In this document: piece after piece, positions 1 to 9,730 of the stretch
Layout: every line of letters begins with the position of its first letter
Numbering within the stretch: position 1 is the stretch's first letter
Source of the DNA: Erysipelotrichaceae bacterium
GTDB lineage: Bacteria; Bacillota_I; Bacilli_A; Erysipelotrichales; Coprobacillaceae
Assembly (NCBI GenBank): GCA_021770925.1
Contig: JAETPY010000017.1
Coordinates: forward strand, 1 to 38,697
Length of the DNA: 38,697 nt
Reading direction: 5' to 3'
Position numbers and translations under genes: made by a program
Notes under the pieces: generated by a model
Told to the model about the DNA's origin: nothing
Seen by the model: only the letters and a program-made list of their open reading frames with translations
Databases searched by the model: none

Positions 1-3000
1 TCTGCATATTTTTCAGCTTCTTCGATCAATGCTTCCAATGCAGTCTTATCACCTTTGATAAATCCTAACATATGAATAGCATTAGCTAAACGATAGAATG
101 CACTGTCAACTGTAGTCTGGTCAGCAGTAGTATCAGCTAAAACTGTTGTAGCATTAGTTAATGCACTTTCAAATTCAGCTACTACGGCAGGAACTACATT
201 ATCTAAAGCTTCTTGTTCTTTTAGAGTATTTGCTGTATCTACTGCAATTTGTAAGGCTATTTTATTGGTTTCAACTACATTTTTAACTAATGCTTCTTTG
301 GCTGCAATTAAAGTATCTTTTGCTATAGTTACTTCATCTACAGTTGTGGCATTAACTGCTGCTAATTTTGCATTTGCAAATGCATCTGCAAATATTTGAT
401 AAGATTCAGCAGTATACTTATTTTCATCAATATTATCAGCTTCAGCGATTACACTGTTAAGATCAGCAACATTAATTAAAGCTGCTTTTAATGAGTTATA
501 TTGTGCAATCAATAACTCTAAAGCATTTTCAGAAGCTAAACTCATTACTTCTACTTTTGCTAAAAGTGAAGCTAGAGGATTAGAAGTTACTCTTGAATAA
601 TCTGCTAAACTGATTGATTTAGCATCATCAAGAATCAATGCTTTTACATCTGCAATCTTTTCAGCTGTTGCTGCCACATCATCTTTAGCAACATCAATTT
701 CTACAGCTGCGGCAAAATTATTACCATTATGAGTAGATACTGCAGTTAAACGGACACCATAAGCAGTATACATTTGATCTAATTGAATAATATTTTCTTT
801 ACTTTCACTTGAGAAAGTACCTTCTTTAATTACTGTATAATTACCATCAGAATCTTTGATTTCTAATTTGTAATCTTTAATAGATCCATTAGAACTTGAT
901 CCACGTCCAGTATATAAGAATTTGTCAAATGTTTCTTCACCATTAAAATCAACCGCAATCCAGTGTGGGTCACTGCATGTATCTTGACCATGATAATTAG
1001 TATGCCACCATGAATTTAAATTTTTATCAATAGCAGCCATTGCGTTAGCATCACCAGTGGAACCAGATTCCTGTGAACAAGCAGTTGCAGTCCAATTTTC
1101 ATGAGATGGAGTAACTATATCATTTACATCAGTAATATACGCTTGCACTTCATCATATCCAACAGCACTATTTTTAACAGTAATTTGTGCCAATTTACCA
1201 GTGAAATTATTATCTGCAACAACAATATTACCATCTTGGATATCTTCATTTAAATGATCAGCATCATATAATGAGCTTGACAATCTACCATCAATATAAA
1301 TCTTAAGCATTCCATTAGCTTCACGAACTGCATTAATAGAATGTGGATTTCCATCATTAACACTACCTGATAATGTAGTATTTGTAGATGTTGGAACATA
1401 CTCATCTGTACCAAATGTTCCATGAGCTTTTTCAACAACTGTTGTAACAGTTTCTTTAGAACTTAAAATAAGATCTTTTACTTTAAACACTACATAACCA
1501 TCATTATTGATAGATAATGATACATCATTGCCTAAATTAACCAAATTAACATTTGAAGCAGTTGTTTCTACACCTAAATTAATACTAAAGTCTGCAATTT
1601 TATTAAATTGATTTTTAGTATCAACAGTATATGCTTGATCAATCCCATTTAACCATACAGTATCTTGATTAGCATTATAAGACGCTTCAATCCCATTAGC
1701 ATCTTTTAAATCTTTTTCACTAGATACACTTGCCACAACGCCATTTTCATAATATATAACATCAATATCCTGTGATAATTCATTATTATTAAAATCTTTA
1801 ACTCCAGATACAAAAACTTTAGTAGTATCAGCTAATAAACTAGTTGTATGTAATACTACTGTTCTAAAATCTTCTTTTAATTCAGCAGCTGTTTCTTTAC
1901 CTGCAACAGTGTAAGTACCACCTTGAACTCTTTCACTAAATTTTAATGTAATCTCATTGTTTCCTGTTGCCTTAGCAGAAACAATTTCTGGTTTTTCATT
2001 ATCAACATGTCCATATTGTTGAATGATTGTTTGATGTGGTGCTAAAGTAACTGAAATTGTATCGCCATAAGAAAGAGTATTTTCAATATTTCCTTCAGCA
2101 TAAGGATATACCTGTACTCCAGTAACATCTTTTAAAGTTGACTTAGCGCCAATAACATCAGTAATTTGTAAAGAATAAGTTTGTTCTTCATCAGTTGGAT
2201 TTGTAAATGAAATAATTCCCTCATTTCCATTCCAGCTTGAATATCCATATACACCATTTCTTGGCTGATTTCCAAATAATTTAGCATTCTTCAATACTTC
2301 ATGATTATCTTCAGCCCAAGATAAAGCGTCAGCAGTCACTTTCCATTTAGCATCATCCATAATAGATGGTGAATAATATAATTCCCAAAACGCTGTACCA
2401 CGAACCGCATTTGCAAATAAAAATTCTCTAAACACTTCAGTAGTTGCACTACTTCCATCAGATACACCATAGATTGGATCATGATTATAAATATTCTTTA
2501 ATGGGAATTGAATTTGATTTTGTTTATATAATTGATAATAAACTTGATCACGATAATAGATCTTTTGTTGATGTCTTTCACCAGTACCTAATTGACCTGT
2601 ATCACCAGAATCCTGTACCCAAATTGTATTGACCCACTGTAATAACCATGGGCTTAAATTGATATAACATGTAGCATTAATAAACAATCCTTTTCCTTCT
2701 TTGGCACGAGCTGCTCGAACATTATCAAATAAATCTGTCCATGCTTCCCACATATCAGAAGTAAAATACATATTCTGATCGCCACCAGTCATGTGATCAT
2801 GACTTGCATTGTTACAAGGCCTTGAAGCAAAACCATCCCATTTCCAATAATCAATATCAAATTGATCCTGGTAATTGATTGCCATTTTTTCAAAGTTCTT
2901 TAAATACTTTCGAGAACCAGTACAAACAACTCTTCCCAAAGCAGAATTTGATTGTGCATATCCTGTTCCTTTTGATTCTAAGTACTGAGCAAATGTTCCA

Positions 3001-5291
3001 AAGTAATTATATCCACCTTGAGGCCCTACCCATAAACCAAATGTTGACTGTAATTTATTAGATAAAGAAGAAGATGTATATAATTCATTAGGGAACTTAG
3101 CATTAAATTCCCAAAATCCTGTCTGGTTAGGTGTAGTTCCTTGTGAACTTCCTGGAGTTGCAGTATATGTTCCATCATAATAATTATTCCATCCATCATC
3201 AACTACATAAGAATCTAGTGGTTCTACACCATTTTCTGTTAATCCTTTTTCAGCACCATAGAAAGAATTAGCAATACTTTCATCAGTAATATTCATCATA
3301 TTATCATACCATGAATTATATTGTTTTCTAAAATCAGTTGGTGTTGCAATATCTTCAATATATTCAAAGAAATCAGTTTGAACTACTGAAGTATCTGTCC
3401 CTTGTGCAGCTCCAACAACATTTTGCCAAGTAACAAACTTACCATCTGTTGTAAGTTGATTATCTTGTTGTAAACGTGTAAATGTTTTACCTGAATAATA
3501 ACGAATTTGTGTTACATTATCTTTGATAATTGTATCAGTTGCAGGAAATTCAGACCCCATAAATAAACCATTTACATAAATAGGCTGCCCCAGCATTAAT
3601 TCATGTTGGCCAATCCACATTGATGAAATCTGACTATCATCAGGATGTGACCAAACACCTTGAGCATCTTCTGGTAATACAAATCTGTCAGTATCAATGT
3701 AATCGATTCGTGCCCTATCTTTATCATTTGCACTAATTTCTAAAAATGAACGCATGTAATGATCACCAGCTGTTAATACTACTACTTGATCAACATCATA
3801 AATAATACCATTAATTTCATATGGTTCATATGAAATAGTTAGTTTCTTACCATTTTCAATATTTTCAACATTAGTACCAGCATATATTAAATCACTAGAT
3901 ACAATTGCATCTTCTGAAGCTGGTGTAACTGCAACATTATAATTTGGTCCATAATACTGATCTGTATAAAGATTTAATTCCGCACTTGTAAATTCTTGAA
4001 CACTGCCAAATGCAACACCAGTTTGAACAACTCGTACATATCTTGTTGTATAAGGTTTGTAGAAATTCGCATACACACGATCCCCTACATTATGTAAATT
4101 ACCTTCATCATGAAGATTGTAAGCTTCACTAGTGAAATTACCGGCTCCTGCTAGATTCCATTTTACACCATCCGCACTAACATACAATTCAAATTCACCC
4201 ATAGTACCATTGATACCATAATTTGCATCTGTATACCCTGGTCGTTTATCGATTGATAATGAGCGAACCGTCTTTTCTTCACCCAAATCAATTTCAACAG
4301 TAAATGGATGCCCACTTATAGTATATTGATCTGGATGAGTATTCAAGTTACCATCAATCAATTTTGCTGTTTCAGCTTCACTAAAAGCAGTTCCATTAGC
4401 ATTTTTAATTGTCACTGTCCAATTACTACGATCTAACACTTCTGTCGGTTCAACAACTTTTTGTGTTTTTACAATTTCTTGATCATAAAAATCAATTTCT
4501 GCACTAGTAAATTCCTGAGCAGTACCAAGTGCAACACTTGTTTGAACAACACGTACATATTGAGTATCTACAGCTTCCTCAAAATTTACATATACCATAT
4601 CTCCAACATTATATAAGTCTCCAACCTTATGAAGATTATAGTCTTCTTCTGTAAACTCTCCTTCTGCTATTTTAGTATACTCATTACCATCAGCACTTAC
4701 CCAAACTTCATATCCGCCCATAGTACCATTTTTACCATAAACTGAATCTTGATATCCAGGTCGTTTATTTACTGACATACCCGCAATTGTTTTTGTCGTT
4801 CCAAAATTAATGTCTAATGTAAATGGGTGCCCACTTATTTGCCAGTAATCAACATTTGTATTTAAATCATTATCAAATAATTTAGCTGTTTGTGCATCTG
4901 GAAAAACAGTCCCAGCTACATTTTTCAATGTTGCCTGCCAGCCATCACTTGATAAAGGAGTCGTATAAATCCATTCAGGATCATTTATTATTTCGTTATC
5001 TCCTTCTTCTATTCTATCTTCATTAAGAGTATTAATAATAAAATCTTCTGAACCTTTTTGCGGTTCCAAACTTTTATTAATACGTTTATTTAAAATTGAA
5101 CTAGTTAAAATTGTATTATCTTTAATCGAAAATTCTCTTGAAATGTAATCATTCCCAATTAATACAGACTCATCACTAATTTGAGTAATAACACTATCAT
5201 TGGTTGCCTCTACAGTATTAATACCAACAGTTAAACCACTTACTATAAGGGTACAGGATAAAACTGTATTAAATATTTTTTTTATTCTCAT
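1..5291 (-). CDS. Secreted multidomain glycoside hydrolase, GH36-like (partial, runs off left edge)
   Basis: The reading frame is open from ATG 5291 to the left edge (1763 codons, no stop). An AAGGTG ribosome site lies 10 bases upstream. Residues 1-29 are a signal peptide ending VEA. Two discoidin (F5/8 type C, CBM32-like) domains follow at about 105-275 and 285-443, each closing with YVRVVQT. Residues 690-1000 resemble clan GH-D / GH36 enzymes: VVDDGWNN at 696-703, KWDG at 817-820 (candidate nucleophile D819) and VQDSGD at 892-897 (candidate acid/base). After it come a beta-sandwich (1020-1090), an Ig-like domain (1099-1180), a LamG-like domain (1227-1375), a third F5/8-C domain (1395-1532) and at least two FIVAR repeats (1610-1735). 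The family suggests an alpha-galactosidase or alpha-N-acetylgalactosaminidase acting on host glycans outside the cell; the substrate is inference. Any C-terminal wall anchor lies outside the window. Confidence 0.8.
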   Translation of the reverse strand, partial: MRIKKIFNTVLSCTLIVSGLTVGINTVEATNDSVITQISDESVLIGNDYISREFSIKDNTILTSSILNKRINKSLEPQKGSEDFIINTLNEDRIEEGDNEIINDPEWIYTTPLSSDGWQATLKNVAGTVFPDAQTAKLFDNDLNTNVDYWQISGHPFTLDINFGTTKTIAGMSVNKRPGYQDSVYGKNGTMGGYEVWVSADGNEYTKIAEGEFTEEDYNLHKVGDLYNVGDMVYVNFEEAVDTQYVRVVQTSVALGTAQEFTSAEIDFYDQEIVKTQKVVEPTEVLDRSNWTVTIKNANGTAFSEAETAKLIDGNLNTHPDQYTISGHPFTVEIDLGEEKTVRSLSIDKRPGYTDANYGINGTMGEFELYVSADGVKWNLAGAGNFTSEAYNLHDEGNLHNVGDRVYANFYKPYTTRYVRVVQTGVAFGSVQEFTSAELNLYTDQYYGPNYNVAVTPASEDAIVSSDLIYAGTNVENIENGKKLTISYEPYEINGIIYDVDQVVVLTAGDHYMRSFLEISANDKDRARIDYIDTDRFVLPEDAQGVWSHPDDSQISSMWIGQHELMLGQPIYVNGLFMGSEFPATDTIIKDNVTQIRYYSGKTFTRLQQDNQLTTDGKFVTWQNVVGAAQGTDTSVVQTDFFEYIEDIATPTDFRKQYNSWYDNMMNITDESIANSFYGAEKGLTENGVEPLDSYVVDDGWNNYYDGTYTATPGSSQGTTPNQTGFWEFNAKFPNELYTSSSLSNKLQSTFGLWVGPQGGYNYFGTFAQYLESKGTGYAQSNSALGRVVCTGSRKYLKNFEKMAINYQDQFDIDYWKWDGFASRPCNNASHDHMTGGDQNMYFTSDMWEAWTDLFDNVRAARAKEGKGLFINATCYINLSPWLLQWVNTIWVQDSGDTGQLGTGERHQQKIYYRDQVYYQLYKQNQIQFPLKNIYNHDPIYGVSDGSSATTEVFREFLFANAVRGTAFWELYYSPSIMDDAKWKVTADALSWAEDNHEVLKNAKLFGNQPRNGVYGYSSWNGNEGIISFTNPTDEEQTYSLQITDVIGAKSTLKDVTGVQVYPYAEGNIENTLSYGDTISVTLAPHQTIIQQYGHVDNEKPEIVSAKATGNNEITLKFSERVQGGTYTVAGKETAAELKEDFRTVVLHTTSLLADTTKVFVSGVKDFNNNELSQDIDVIYYENGVVASVSSEKDLKDANGIEASYNANQDTVWLNGIDQAYTVDTKNQFNKIADFSINLGVETTASNVNLVNLGNDVSLSINNDGYVVFKVKDLILSSKETVTTVVEKAHGTFGTDEYVPTSTNTTLSGSVNDGNPHSINAVREANGMLKIYIDGRLSSSLYDADHLNEDIQDGNIVVADNNFTGKLAQITVKNSAVGYDEVQAYITDVNDIVTPSHENWTATACSQESGSTGDANAMAAIDKNLNSWWHTNYHGQDTCSDPHWIAVDFNGEETFDKFLYTGRGSSSNGSIKDYKLEIKDSDGNYTVIKEGTFSSESKENIIQLDQMYTAYGVRLTAVSTHNGNNFAAAVEIDVAKDDVAATAEKIADVKALILDDAKSISLADYSRVTSNPLASLLAKVEVMSLASENALELLIAQYNSLKAALINVADLNSVIAEADNIDENKYTAESYQIFADAFANAKLAAVNATTVDEVTIAKDTLIAAKEALVKNVVETNKIALQIAVDTANTLKEQEALDNVVPAVVAEFESALTNATTVLADTTADQTTVDSAFYRLANAIHMLGFIKGDKTALEALIEEAEKYA

Positions 5292-5442
5292 TTTCTTTAA
5301 ACACCTTCCCCCAATTAATATTAATTATATTTTTTATACTTTTTCTAATCAAATAATACATATAAATCAAAATTCATTTACATTTCAGCCAAGTTCATCT
5401 CAAACAATTATATTAATACTCTTTACAACATTAGACATATAT

Positions 5443-5448
5443 ATTATA
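5443..5448 (-). promoter_or_regulatory. Candidate extended -10 for the glycoside hydrolase gene
   Basis: On the minus strand the sequence TGTTATAAT gives an extended -10 (TG, one base, TATAAT) about 150 bases upstream of ATG 5291. No good -35 is visible at 17 bases, as is common with extended -10 promoters. It implies a leader of about 145 bases. The rest of 5292-5859 is very AT-rich and I see no gene in it. Confidence 0.4.
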
Positions 5449-5859
5449 ACATTTCCTTTTTTAAATTATTTGCACATTTAATAAAAACATTTATACTTTT
5501 AACTAGGACAACATAAAATTCACAATCCTTTATCTAACATGTATACACCAAATTTTATACCTTTTAATTATTTTTCTTTTTTAATTACAAGTATCAGCTC
5601 GCTATCCCTATTTAATAAATCATCATTAAACATTGATCATAAATCCAACAACAATTTATAAAGCATTTCTGTATCTTAAATTTTCAATATTTTTATTATT
5701 CATTAAATTAATCATTCCACATACTTATTATATAAATTCCATATATCACCTGATTTTAAATTATTATAGAATTTAACGAAAAATAATAATTATAAACTAA
5801 ACCAAATATCATCTAATTATGTAGTTTATCTGTTAATATCTAGTATTTTAATAATATTG

Positions 5860-5888
5860 TTGAATAAAAATAATATTTATAATATAAT
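5860..5888 (+). promoter_or_regulatory. Sigma-A type promoter for the nfeD/SPFH operon
   Basis: TTGAAT (5860-5865) and a perfect TATAAT (5883-5888) are separated by exactly 17 bases. They lie about 23 bases upstream of the chosen ATG at 5911, so the leader is very short. Confidence 0.7.
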
Positions 5889-5910
5889 GAAATAAGAAAG
5901 GATGATATAT

Positions 5911-6276
5911 ATGAATTTTGAGTGGTCAACAAATGATATTGCAAAAAAAACTGTTACTATATACAGCACCAATTTGACATTAAATAAAGCAGCTTGTCGT
6001 CATTTTGAAGATGTCAATTATGTTTTATTAGGATTAGATCGTAAAAATAATATATTAGGGATCAAACCTGTTGGTAGACAAGAATTAAATGAGGAAATTT
6101 ATCCCGAAGATCAGTTGCACCGCATCTCAATTGGAAAAAGTTATGGTCGAATATCAAATAAAAATTTTATAAATGAACTATCACAAGAATATAAATTAGA
6201 TTTAAGTAATAACAAATGTTTTAAATATGATGCTAAATTTGATGTAATACATCAAATTTTATTAGTGAATCTTTAA
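5911..6276 (+). CDS. Unknown 121-aa soluble protein, first gene of the nfeD/SPFH operon
   Basis: I do not recognise the family. An in-frame ATG at 5902 sits inside the ribosome site, so I place the start at ATG 5911, preceded by AAGAAAGGAT at normal spacing; the protein then begins MNFEWSTND. There is no signal peptide or membrane segment. The middle reads VLLGLDRKNNILGIKPVG, which looks like a pair of beta strands; a single Cys lies near residue 31 and another near 104. nfeD begins 14 bases after the stop, so the gene is almost certainly cotranscribed with nfeD and the SPFH gene and may act with that membrane pair. That link is inferred from position only. Confidence 0.75.
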   Translation: MNFEWSTNDIAKKTVTIYSTNLTLNKAACRHFEDVNYVLLGLDRKNNILGIKPVGRQELNEEIYPEDQLHRISIGKSYGRISNKNFINELSQEYKLDLSNNKCFKYDAKFDVIHQILLVNL

Positions 6277-6290
6277 AGGGGGGATTAAAA

Positions 6291-6716
6291 ATGATACCAA
6301 TATGGTTAGGGATTACAATTGTCGCTATTATTATTGAAGTAATTACAATTGATTTAGTCAGTGTCTGGTTTGCTGCCGGAAGTATTATTGCCTTAATTGC
6401 ATGTTTATTAGGTATAGGGCAACCAGTTCAAATCGCTTTATTTATTATTGTTACTGTAATTACTGCAGTTATTGTTAGACCAATCGCTAAAAAATATATG
6501 CGTGGTAATATTGAAAGAACAAACTATGATCGTGTAATTGGTAAACATGGTTTGGTAACTAAAACAATTACTGCTGATAATAAAGGCGAAGTTAAAGTAA
6601 TGTCAACTTTATGGTTAGCATCAAGTATTGACAATACAACAATTTATGAGGGTGATTACTGCGAAATTCTTGCAGTTGAAGGTGCTCATTTAGTTGTAAA
6701 AAAATTAGAAGAATAG
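6291..6716 (+). CDS. NfeD family membrane protein
   Basis: This 141-aa protein is the short NfeD form that lacks the N-terminal serine protease domain. Residues 3-60 hold two or three hydrophobic helices. A basic segment (RPIAKKYMRG) follows, and from about residue 80 a small OB-fold domain (VIGKHGLVTKTI ... NKGEVKV ... YEGDYCEILAVEGAHLVVKK), the usual NfeD C-terminal arrangement. A GGGGGG ribosome site precedes ATG 6291. NfeD proteins are coded next to SPFH/Band 7 proteins and are thought to help assemble membrane microdomains; the next gene is such a partner, 13 bases downstream. Confidence 0.9.
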   Translation: MIPIWLGITIVAIIIEVITIDLVSVWFAAGSIIALIACLLGIGQPVQIALFIIVTVITAVIVRPIAKKYMRGNIERTNYDRVIGKHGLVTKTITADNKGEVKVMSTLWLASSIDNTTIYEGDYCEILAVEGAHLVVKKLEE

Positions 6717-6729
6717 AGAGGATAAAAAA

Positions 6730-7641
6730 ATGGATGGTATTATTACTATTATTTTATGGGTTTTTCTTGCTTTGATTGTAATTTTTATTATTGCTTCAAC
6801 GATTAGAATTGTTCCTCAATCAAAAGCATTTGTAGTTGAAAGAATCGGAGCATATAATCGTACTTGTAATGTTGGTTTGCATATATTAATTCCAATTTTT
6901 GATCATGTTGCCAATCGTGTTTCTTTAAAAGAGCAGGTTGTAGATTTTGCTCCACAACCAGTAATTACTAAAGACAATGTTACAATGCAAATCGATACAG
7001 TTGTTTATTATCAAATAACGGACCCTAGGTTATTCACTTATGGTGTAGACCGCCCAATCAACGCAATTGAAAATTTAACAGCAACAACATTAAGAAATAT
7101 TATTGGGGATCTTGAATTAGATGAAACACTCACATCAAGAGATATTATTAATTCAAGAATGCGAAGCATTCTTGATGAAGCCACTGATCCATGGGGAATT
7201 AAAGTACACCGTGTAGAAGTCAAAAACATTATTCCCCCTCGTGACATTCAAGAAGCAATGGAAAAACAGATGCGTGCTGAACGCGAAAGACGTGAAGCCA
7301 TCTTACAAGCCGAAGGTAAAAAGACTGCTGCTATTTTAAATGCCGAAGGTGATAAAGAAGCTATGATTTTAAGAGCTACAGCAGAAAAAGAGGCGGCTAT
7401 TGCTAAAGCCGAAGGTGAAGCAGAGGCTTTAAGATTAGTATACGAAGCCCAAGCCAAAGGAATCGGGTATATCAATCAAGCCAATCCTGATAGTGCTTAT
7501 GTAACATTACAAGGATTCAAAGCTTTAGAAGAATTATCAAAAGGTGAGGCTACAAAAATCATTATTCCTAGTGAACTTCAAGGTTTGGCCGGTCTTGCCA
7601 CTTCATTAAAAGAGTTTGTAAGTGATAAAAAAAATAAATAA
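6730..7641 (+). CDS. SPFH/Band 7 (stomatin/QmcA-like) membrane protein
   Basis: This 303-aa protein has one N-terminal membrane helix (about residues 4-26) followed by an SPFH domain to about residue 180, including the typical VVERIGAYNRT and VDFAPQPVITKDNV stretches. A long Ala/Glu/Lys-rich coiled coil (about 175-245) contains repeated AEG/AEK heptads, and a C-terminal oligomerisation segment ends the protein. Proteins of this type form large ring- or cage-like oligomers at the membrane and influence lipid domains or FtsH-type proteolysis. It is the last gene of the operon with nfeD, and a strong terminator follows at 7651. The length and order match the common nfeD-stomatin pair. Confidence 0.92.
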   Translation: MDGIITIILWVFLALIVIFIIASTIRIVPQSKAFVVERIGAYNRTCNVGLHILIPIFDHVANRVSLKEQVVDFAPQPVITKDNVTMQIDTVVYYQITDPRLFTYGVDRPINAIENLTATTLRNIIGDLELDETLTSRDIINSRMRSILDEATDPWGIKVHRVEVKNIIPPRDIQEAMEKQMRAERERREAILQAEGKKTAAILNAEGDKEAMILRATAEKEAAIAKAEGEAEALRLVYEAQAKGIGYINQANPDSAYVTLQGFKALEELSKGEATKIIIPSELQGLAGLATSLKEFVSDKKNK

Positions 7642-7650
7642 CTAATAAAT

Positions 7651-7706
7651 AGACTATAGTGAAACAAACTAAATTACCTTTATTTAGGACTGCTATAGTC
7701 TTTTTT
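7651..7706 (+). terminator. Rho-independent terminator of the nfeD/SPFH operon (nested hairpin)
   Basis: The outer stem AGACTATAG pairs with CTATAGTCT, followed by six T. A second stem, CTAAAT with ATTTAG, is nested in the loop. It lies 10 bases after the SPFH stop. Confidence 0.85.
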
Positions 7707-7886
7707 CTAAAAAATTAAGATAAAAAACATTTATTTGCCAATAAATCTATCATTTGTAGAGCAGTTAAATATATAAATCTAATAATTCAAAAATAACTTT
7801 TTGATCAATCACTACTTTGAATAATTTATTTTAATATTATCGGTATATAAAAAAAATACCTTCATATATTATATGGGGTGATTAAG

Positions 7887-9707
7887 ATGTGCGGTTTTTT
7901 ATGTATGTATGATCATAATAATGATTTATCTAATCAAATTCCTAAATTTAATAAAATGTTATCTTTATTAAAATATCGGGGACCAGATGATTATAATGTT
8001 TTAAACGATAAACATATTTTATTAGGTCATTGTCGTTTATCGATTATTGATATAAATGGTGGTAAACAGCCTTTCAAATATACTCATAATGGTATTGAAT
8101 ACACCATTATTTATAATGGTGAAATTTACAATATGAATAGTATTAAAGAACAACTAATTAATGAAGGTTTCCATTTTACAAGTCAAAGTGATACTGAAGT
8201 GGTTGTTGCTAGTTTTGCAGCTTATGGAACTAGATGTCTTAATTTATTTGATGGAATTTTTTCTTTTATTATTGCTTATCAAGGAAGATTATTTGCTGCA
8301 CGTGATCAATTAGGAGTAAAACCACTTTTCTATTATCAAAAAAATGATCTTTTTATTTTTAGTAGTGAAATTAAATGTATTTTAATGTATTTACAACAGT
8401 GCATAGTAGACAAAACAGGAATAAAAGAATTATTAGGATTAGGTCCAAGTGTATCTCCTGGAAAAACTATCTACAAAGATATCTATAGTTTACGTCCTGG
8501 GCATTACATGAATATTTATAATGGTTTTAAAGAAATAAATCGTTATTGGGCTTTGGAACGTTATAACCACAAACGTAATTACAAGGAAACAGTCTATGAT
8601 ATTCGTTCCCTTGTAAATCACAGTATTCAACAACAATTATTAAGTGATGTGCCTGTTTCTTGTATGCTTTCAGGTGGTTTAGATTCGAGTATCATCACAG
8701 GGGTAGCCAGCCAGTATGTCTCTAAATTATCGACATACAGTGTTGATTATCAAGATCAAGAAAAATATTTCCAGCCATATGAATACCAAACCACAAGAGA
8801 TGATCATTATATCGATGAGATGCGTTTGCGTTATAACACTAATCACAAAACTATCACTTTATCGCAAAAACAATTAGTCATGGCATTGAAAGAATCATTG
8901 ATTGCTCGAGATGCGCCAGGCATGGCAGATATTGATTCTAGTTTCTTATTGTTTTCAAAAGAAATATCTCAGCATCATAAAGTAGTTCTTTCTGGTGAAT
9001 GTGCAGATGAAATATTTGGCGGATACCCCTGGTTTTATCGTGAGGAATTAACAAGCATTGAAGGTTTTCCATGGATGCGTGAACTAGATAAACGAATGGA
9101 ACTTTTTTCTGATGAAATAAAAGCTCTTAACATTAAAAATTACGTTTTAAACAAATACCACCAAACCTTAAATGAAATAGATTACCATGATAATACTTTT
9201 GAAGATGAAAATAAAAGAAAAATGATTTATTTAAATATGGAATGGTTTATGCAAACCCTGCTAACTCGTTCAGACAGCCAAACAATGCGCAGTTCTATTG
9301 AACTTAGAGTTCCTTTTGCAAATAAAGAAATCGTTTCTTATTTATATAATGTTCCTTGGCGCTATATGTACCATAATAATATTGAAAAAGGACTACTTCG
9401 CGATGCCTTTAAAGACTTTTTACCAGATGATATTTACGACCGTAAAAAGAATCCTTATCCTAAAACTCATTCACCTCTTTATCGTGATTTAATTGTAGAA
9501 TTATTGAAGGAATCATTAAAAGATAAAAATAATATTTTATTAAAACTATTTAATTATCAAAAATTAATAGATTTAATTAATTCTGGTGGTGAATCATTTA
9601 AATATCCCTGGTTTGGTCAATTAATGACTGGTCCTCAATTATTAGCATACTTTTATCAAATCTATTTATGGGGCAGAATTTATCATATAAAAATAGAACT
9701 AGAATAA
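7887..9707 (+). CDS. asnB: Asparagine synthetase B (glutamine-hydrolysing)
   Basis: This 606-aa enzyme makes asparagine from aspartate, glutamine and ATP in the cytoplasm. A GTG at 7878 is in frame, but the class II amidotransferase domain needs a Cys right after the initiator Met, so ATG 7887 (MCGF, catalytic Cys2) is the start; GGGGTG serves as ribosome site. The glutaminase domain (2 to about 190) shows CRLSIID, YNGEIYN and SDTEVV. The synthetase domain has the pyrophosphate loop SGGLDSS at 262-268, then LSGECADEIFGGY and MRSSIELRVPF. Length is normal for the clostridial/bacillar AsnB form. It is monocistronic, and its last codons lie inside a bidirectional terminator. A loose GGTAT/ATACC dyad sits at 7842-7860 just upstream. 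Confidence 0.95.
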   Translation: MCGFLCMYDHNNDLSNQIPKFNKMLSLLKYRGPDDYNVLNDKHILLGHCRLSIIDINGGKQPFKYTHNGIEYTIIYNGEIYNMNSIKEQLINEGFHFTSQSDTEVVVASFAAYGTRCLNLFDGIFSFIIAYQGRLFAARDQLGVKPLFYYQKNDLFIFSSEIKCILMYLQQCIVDKTGIKELLGLGPSVSPGKTIYKDIYSLRPGHYMNIYNGFKEINRYWALERYNHKRNYKETVYDIRSLVNHSIQQQLLSDVPVSCMLSGGLDSSIITGVASQYVSKLSTYSVDYQDQEKYFQPYEYQTTRDDHYIDEMRLRYNTNHKTITLSQKQLVMALKESLIARDAPGMADIDSSFLLFSKEISQHHKVVLSGECADEIFGGYPWFYREELTSIEGFPWMRELDKRMELFSDEIKALNIKNYVLNKYHQTLNEIDYHDNTFEDENKRKMIYLNMEWFMQTLLTRSDSQTMRSSIELRVPFANKEIVSYLYNVPWRYMYHNNIEKGLLRDAFKDFLPDDIYDRKKNPYPKTHSPLYRDLIVELLKESLKDKNNILLKLFNYQKLIDLINSGGESFKYPWFGQLMTGPQLLAYFYQIYLWGRIYHIKIELE

Positions 9708-9730
9708 TCTTATGATTATTTTAGTTCTAT
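9693..9730. terminator. Bidirectional terminator overlapping the 3' ends of asnB and the convergent gene
   Basis: A 17-bp stem (9693-9709 with 9714-9730, one G-T pair) has a 4-base loop TTAT. The left arm covers the asnB stop and the right arm starts beside the stop of the opposite gene. Five T follow on the minus strand, so it should work best for the minus-strand gene. Confidence 0.85.

Noticed and set aside
5200-5481. Plus-strand open frame of 93 codons spanning the start of the glycoside hydrolase gene
   Set aside because: It overlaps the signal peptide region antisense, has no ribosome site, and its composition (long Phe/Ile/Thr runs) reflects AT-rich intergenic DNA.
7038-7475. Two minus-strand open frames inside the SPFH gene
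   Set aside because: They are antisense to a strongly supported coding region and have no ribosome sites; the Ala/Ser-rich reading comes from the coiled-coil repeats on the other strand.
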